Positions 59,010 to 64,000 of a stretch of DNA of 64,000 nt are shown here, in pieces. Made by a program: the position numbers and the translations under genes. The notes beneath the pieces were generated by a model. That model worked only from the letters and a program-made list of their open reading frames with translations. It was not told the DNA's origin and did not search any database. The stretch covers positions 20,499,397 through 20,563,396 of the forward strand of contig NC_134652.1 in the NCBI RefSeq assembly GCF_030463565.1, in the 5' to 3' direction. The DNA comes from Pelecanus crispus (taxonomy: Eukaryota; Chordata; Aves; Pelecaniformes; Pelecanidae). The number at the start of each line of letters is the position of its first letter. Within the stretch, counting starts at the first letter, position 1.

Positions 59010-62000
59010 CTCTCCCCATTCCCTCCTGCTTCAGGAATTAGACCTGGCTGTGCCTGCAAGTGACTTAAGAATGGAAGATATTTGCAAGCAGCTGAATATA
59101 GCAGTTCTTCATGGATCAAATATGTCCTTTTGGCTTCTTCATCCAGCTAGTGTACGTAGCTATCAGAAACATTTGGCTATTTTGAGTATGTTGAGGAGGG
59201 CCTTTAGAGGAAGGTATGCTTTATTGAGAAACAGACTTGTTTTTGTGCAAGGTGCCGGCCAGTAGTCTCCAAGGAAACACACAGCAGCAAAAACAGAAGG
59301 AACTCCTCCATGCACTCATATGGCTTTAAAAATATTTCATACCGTAACGGTGTAAGCAGCTGTTTCTTGAGGGTGAGCAAAACACTGAGATCTAAGGACA
59401 GGGTCTAACAGTGCGCTCTCCACAGCATCCCTAGGACAATACCTGGTTTCTGGCAGTGTGGGTACAATGCCTGGCCTCAGCCACCCCACCCCACACTTGG
59501 CTCCCAGCACAGGCATGTCTGGTGGGGGTGAAGGCACAACTCCCCTGTCTAGGATTTGCCCCTACACCTCCAAACAGTGAAGGGAGTCCTTCCAATGGAG
59601 TCCACACACAAAGAGCCACAAGTGCAAAAGCATAAAGCACTAGTGAGAACTGATGCTGCTTGAGTGAGAGATTCTCATGAGCCCTGTCAGGCTTGCAGAA
59701 ATATTCCTGGTGCTCATCATCAAGGTAAATGGCATGGGCTTGCCTGGAGGATTTCCAGCAACTAGACTGAGTGGCACAGTAAGTGATGAGTGAGGTAGCT
59801 CTGAGCTGGCACTTACATAATTATGAATCTTTCCAGTGACAAAGGTAAAGTAAGAAGTGTCAAAAGGAAGGGCTCAGGAGAGACAGAGGGGTGCATGCCT
59901 GTCTCTTCTGCTCACACTGCTGATACCTTGTCTGGGAAAGTCCCAGGCAGTGCTGCCCTCCTGCCCAAGTCTCAATCACTCATAGAAGGGGCAGCTTGCA
60001 AATTAAAAGCTCAGCACCAGCCCCTCTGTTGACTTATCCAAAGAAAACACAACTTCTGAAAACAGAAATAATTTCCAAAGTACTTCTTGGCTGATGCTGA
60101 AGTTTGTGAAATGTATGCAAACCAGGATTTCTTCAGCAAACCAGGATTTCTTCAGCTTTGAGGGTAGATGAAGATGAAATCTCTATTGCAGTTCATGAAT
60201 TTTGCATAACTGTTCAAATTGTTTTGCCCCACAATCCACTGGTAATTCTTTTTATCCTTCTGCTAATTTTGTAGTAATGTATACAGCAATATCTCCTCAC
60301 CTCCATATGAATCAACTGTAATCAGAAAAAAGGGAATTCACATATCTGCATACACATGTATGGAAAGATGAATTAAGTACAGTTTATTTATCTTGCATGT
60401 GTTGCTAAATGAAAGTCTTGGCTGTGTGAACTCAGATCTTATGGCAGAAGAACTGGAACCAGTGTGAGCACTAAAGTGCGCCAGTCAGCACTACTAGTCA
60501 GTGTGCACCAGTCAGTCCCAGTGAACGTGTGCCGTTAAGCACTGGCAAGCATGGACTAATGAATGAGCCTGGGGTTGGGTCAGGCAATTTGCTCAGGTCA
60601 GTTTTGTGTTGGCATCAGCAGGAGCTACCCAGCTATTTTTAAAGATGGGTCAGAGGGTCTGTGAGCAGAGTGGGTTGTGTTTTTCTAAAAGCTAAGAATT
60701 AAAATAATGGGTTTGCTCTGAGACAGAAGGAGGCTGCTGGGGGCGGGGGGGCAGGGGCAGGTAGAGATGGCATTGCAAAACCTCTGTCCTCTGTTCAAAC
60801 TGGGATTTTTGCATACCCGTAACTGGGTTGGGCTGGGGTTGAGTTGGCTGCAACCTGGAGTGGACAGTGAGCTGAGGTCAGGGCTGGGCCCCGAGGTGGC
60901 TGGCCACTGGGACTGCTGGCTCTCTTCCCATGAACACCTTTCTCCTTGACTGCTTTTTACTGAAAAATTCTCTTCAAATATGAATTCCATTACTAATTAT
61001 CTCAGTCTTGGCTTGTTGAATTTTTTCATGCATAAAAAACAACTTCCCACTAACTTTTGCTAGGTCAACAGCTTGGATAATCATAGCTCTGCCTTTCCAA
61101 AAAAGAACTTGTTTTTTTACTTTTACCTTTATACACAGTAGGAATTTCTTTTGAAACAGTGAAGGTATAGCTAACTCGTAGATCTAGTCCTTTTTCTTTA
61201 AAAAGCAAAAATACAGTTACCAGTACAAATTACTGGTCTGCTCTGGGCATCAACATTAAATTTCCCACATTAAACAGTCCACCATAAAATAATAAAAAAT
61301 GAAATAAAAAATAATTACAAAATTAACATGATTACTTTCCACTTAGGACTTAGAATATTGTTTTGATTTTTTGTAAGGAAAATGGAACTACCTTAGCTGT
61401 AGAAATGCATTTTAAATAGCAAAGCTGCTTATCAAATATAGTCTGTGTTTTCCAATAAAGTTTTCCCTTATAAAGACAAAATTTGTCTGCTGACCCCAAA
61501 ATGATACTTTTCACAACCAAATGAAGAGTCTACACATTCTATTTTACTTATGTCAACAATATTTCATTCTCCTGCTATGTGAAGGAAGTTTACTTCTAAA
61601 ATGTTAGTGCCAACACATAGCTTCACAACAGTGAACAGAAATAGGACAAATGAAACTCGTGGACTACTTTCAAGTTCTGTTCCATTTGACATTGCGCTAG
61701 ACATTCAAAATTTCCATGAAACAAGGGAATATTCTTTCATTAAGCCAAGTAATATCAGACAAGGGCATAATTCTTACCATCACAAAGGAAATCCATGTCT
61801 TTTTTATGATCAGGATGACCTCTTTGCTTTGGAAGCATTTCGTGAAGTCCCTTGAGGCAGGGAGATGCCTTTGCAGAGTGGTCTCCCTGCTGTTTCGCTC
61901 CCCTGGAGCAGGCAGCAGTGGCCATCTGAAAAGTGGTGAATTCCCAAGGTCTGTGTAGGAGCACAACATGTGCCTCTGCAGGGATGCTTTGTGGCTCCAT

Positions 62001-64000
62001 GCTCTCTGCAAGTGGGACTGTCAATCTGCAGCAGAGAAGCTTCAATGTTAGAGGAGAAACAGGCCTGAAAAGCCAGTAATTTGTATTTTCCTTTTGAAAG
62101 CCGACAGGAAAACTGGTCACATCTTCACTGCCCAACAAGTTGTCGTGCAGTGATCCTCAAGCTGATTCTGATCTGAGCTGGCGGCATCCCTACGGAGCAG
62201 TGTATAGAGGTACCAGCTCAGACCTGCCTCTGGCAGCACCACTTTTAGGATCCATACCCCTTGCACTGCACCCTGCGCCTCAGCTGGCAAAGCTGGGCTG
62301 GCATCTCCGCGCTGCATTCCCGGGCACCACTGCAGCACTGCTCAGCCAAATCGCTCTGCACTTCTTGTATCCACAGTCTTGTTCAGGTCATCCTGGCATC
62401 TTGAAATAATTGGTGTCCTGGTCTAACAAGTCACTGTTGTGTGATTCTGCTCAAATAATTTTGACCTCCAGAGCTTTTATTTCCTTCCTGTTGCCCAGCT
62501 GGCACCTCCAGCTATGAGAACTTTGTACGTGGACTGTTCCTAATACTTGTCTGAACAGTGTCTAAGGGATATTTCGGTTCAAGCTGCATTCCTGTTAATC
62601 TGAATGAATATTCAGATAAGTCAATGAAAATCATGGCTGAAATCCTTGCTTTTGTGCCCTAAGGGATGTCAGATATTTTTCATATAAGCCATAAAGACAG
62701 ACACATCCTTATTACAAGTTGTATTGACAGAAACTTAAGAGAACAGACTACTGGAGATAAAGAAGTCACTGGTGAGTTTTTGCATTGAAAAAAAGGAAGG
62801 AATATCTGGAAAAAAAGACTTAAATGGATTTTTAACAGGCAGGGAGATTCTTGGAGCTAGCAATGCTGTCAAAATTTTCACTCAATCCTATCAGAATTCT
62901 TCCGTGTTTAAAATTGTTCCCTGAGTGCTAGATGTAGCAATACTGGTTTCCTGTCAATTTGTACCTTACAGTGGATTGCAAGCTCCAGTTAAATATTTCC
63001 AATGATTAAGGTCTCTCTTGCTCTTATTCTTCCTCCTCTAATCTCGTAATCATGCTGCAGTCTTTACTGGTCAAGAGACTTGTAGCCTTTCTCTTCTACT
63101 CGGTCATCTTTTTTTCATGAAACACACAAAGCCTTAATTATCTTGCAGACGACTACACTGCTATCAGTGAAAACTGGACACAGGGCTCAAAATTTACCAG
63201 GGAACATACAGACAGACAGACAGACAGCATAATCTCCTGAGCGTTGTTCCTTAGGAAGGCGGCTTAACCATCCTCCCTTGAGCCTTTGAATAAAATCACT
63301 GTATGTTTCTGTACTGTTGCTGGATTGCTCTTGTCTTCATGTTTTGAAAAGGGGTTGTGCCATTGGAAAACAGAATGATTTTTTATACTAGTATAATTTT
63401 CAAATTATAAAGACAAGTACAAATATTTTGCAGAATATTATTTTGCGTAAGATTTTTCTGATATTGTAGACCCTCTGATGTTGCAGACTCACCCTTAGCC
63501 TTACGGGTAATGTGCAGTGGAAAACTTGTACGTGGTGCGTATACTGGGTACTCGCCTTTTTAAGTTCATAAGAAAGCATTTGTTTTCCACAGAAGGCACC
63601 AGCTTAGGAAGCACCCTGAAGTTAGTGTCATTGCTTTCTGCACAGCTGTGCATGGTTCAATTTCAGTGAGGGAGGAACTGAAATTAGACCCATTCAGAGG
63701 AAACCTTGTAAGGCTCACCTAAAGATGGCTGGGAGGTCCCAGTCTCCAAGGGTTTTGGCACATACAAGGAAAGACACGTTACCATTTTGCATAGTGTGAA
63801 TTCTCACCTGGCATGTTCAACACCTTGGAAGTTGTTCCAGACTGTACAGACATGAACCATGTCACCATGTCCTGTCCTTATCACACCTTATGTCCTAGCA
63901 AGGGACATTGAGAAGGACCATTGGGATGATATGTGGAAGGAGCCAGGCTTCCCTTTCCCACTGCAGGATTGCCTATCTCAGCAGATCTCCCGCATGATGC
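59010..64000. other. LIPM 5' flank and right edge, no gene recognised
   Basis: Only short open frames, none matching a known family. GC-rich patches at 59,440-59,600, 60,735-60,930 and 62,150-62,360 could be regulatory. A (ACAG)n run lies at 63,210-63,228, and a G-rich word (GGGGGCGGGGGGG) near 60,740. No lipase exon motif was seen, so the next lipase of the cluster, if present, begins beyond the window. Confidence 0.45.

Noticed and set aside
61755-62409. Overlapping frames of about 90-127 codons on both strands near the right edge
   Set aside because: GC-rich patch with several overlapping frames; no motif, no lipase resemblance, no splice pattern.

Overview
The window is vertebrate nuclear DNA and almost certainly avian. 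It is AT-rich and intron-rich, carries CR1 LINE 3' ends with the bird-type (ATTCTATG) tail, and holds the ANKRD22 / acid-lipase neighbourhood that human 10q23.31 also has (LIPM next to ANKRD22, convergent). Nothing bacterial, no rRNA or tRNA, and no recognisable retrovirus was seen.

Layout, left to right. 1-1.2 kb: nothing firm. About 1.2-14 kb: the left copy of a large segmental duplication. It holds a dead acid-lipase gene on the minus strand (exons 2-9, 2,924-10,692), then two exon-like segments of an unknown gene, then a relic resembling an intron of LIPM. 14.4-18.7 kb: three CR1 3' ends. 16,537-27,272 (+): a complete six-exon ANKRD22 of 191 residues, the same length as the human protein. 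28.5-45 kb: the right copy of the duplication, with an intact nine-exon acid lipase on the minus strand (29,645-40,000; 402 residues). 46,867-58,990 (-): a third acid lipase, best read as LIPM, with nine solid exons and a probable signal-peptide exon. 59-64 kb: the 5' flank of LIPM, with no gene recognised.

The lipases belong to the acid (gastric/lysosomal-type) alpha/beta-hydrolase lipase family: secreted or lysosomal esterases with a Ser-Asp-His triad. LIPM in mammals is an epidermal lipase. ANKRD22 is a small ankyrin-repeat membrane protein and is not a lipase; its link to the lipases is positional only.

The main observations for a second look are these. (1) The two duplicated lipases are mostly about 80% alike, but are near-identical in sharply bounded tracts around exons 7, 8 and 9, which suggests repeated gene conversion between a dead copy and a living copy. 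(2) The left copy of the duplication lacks the ANKRD22 exons 2-6 interval. (3) A perfect 12-bp hairpin straddles the exon 8 acceptor in both copies. (4) The intact right-hand lipase has unusual residues at both oxyanion-hole positions. (5) A roughly 255-bp AAGGG/AAGAG array sits about 130 bp from a LIPM splice donor. All alignments were made by eye; identity figures are estimates.
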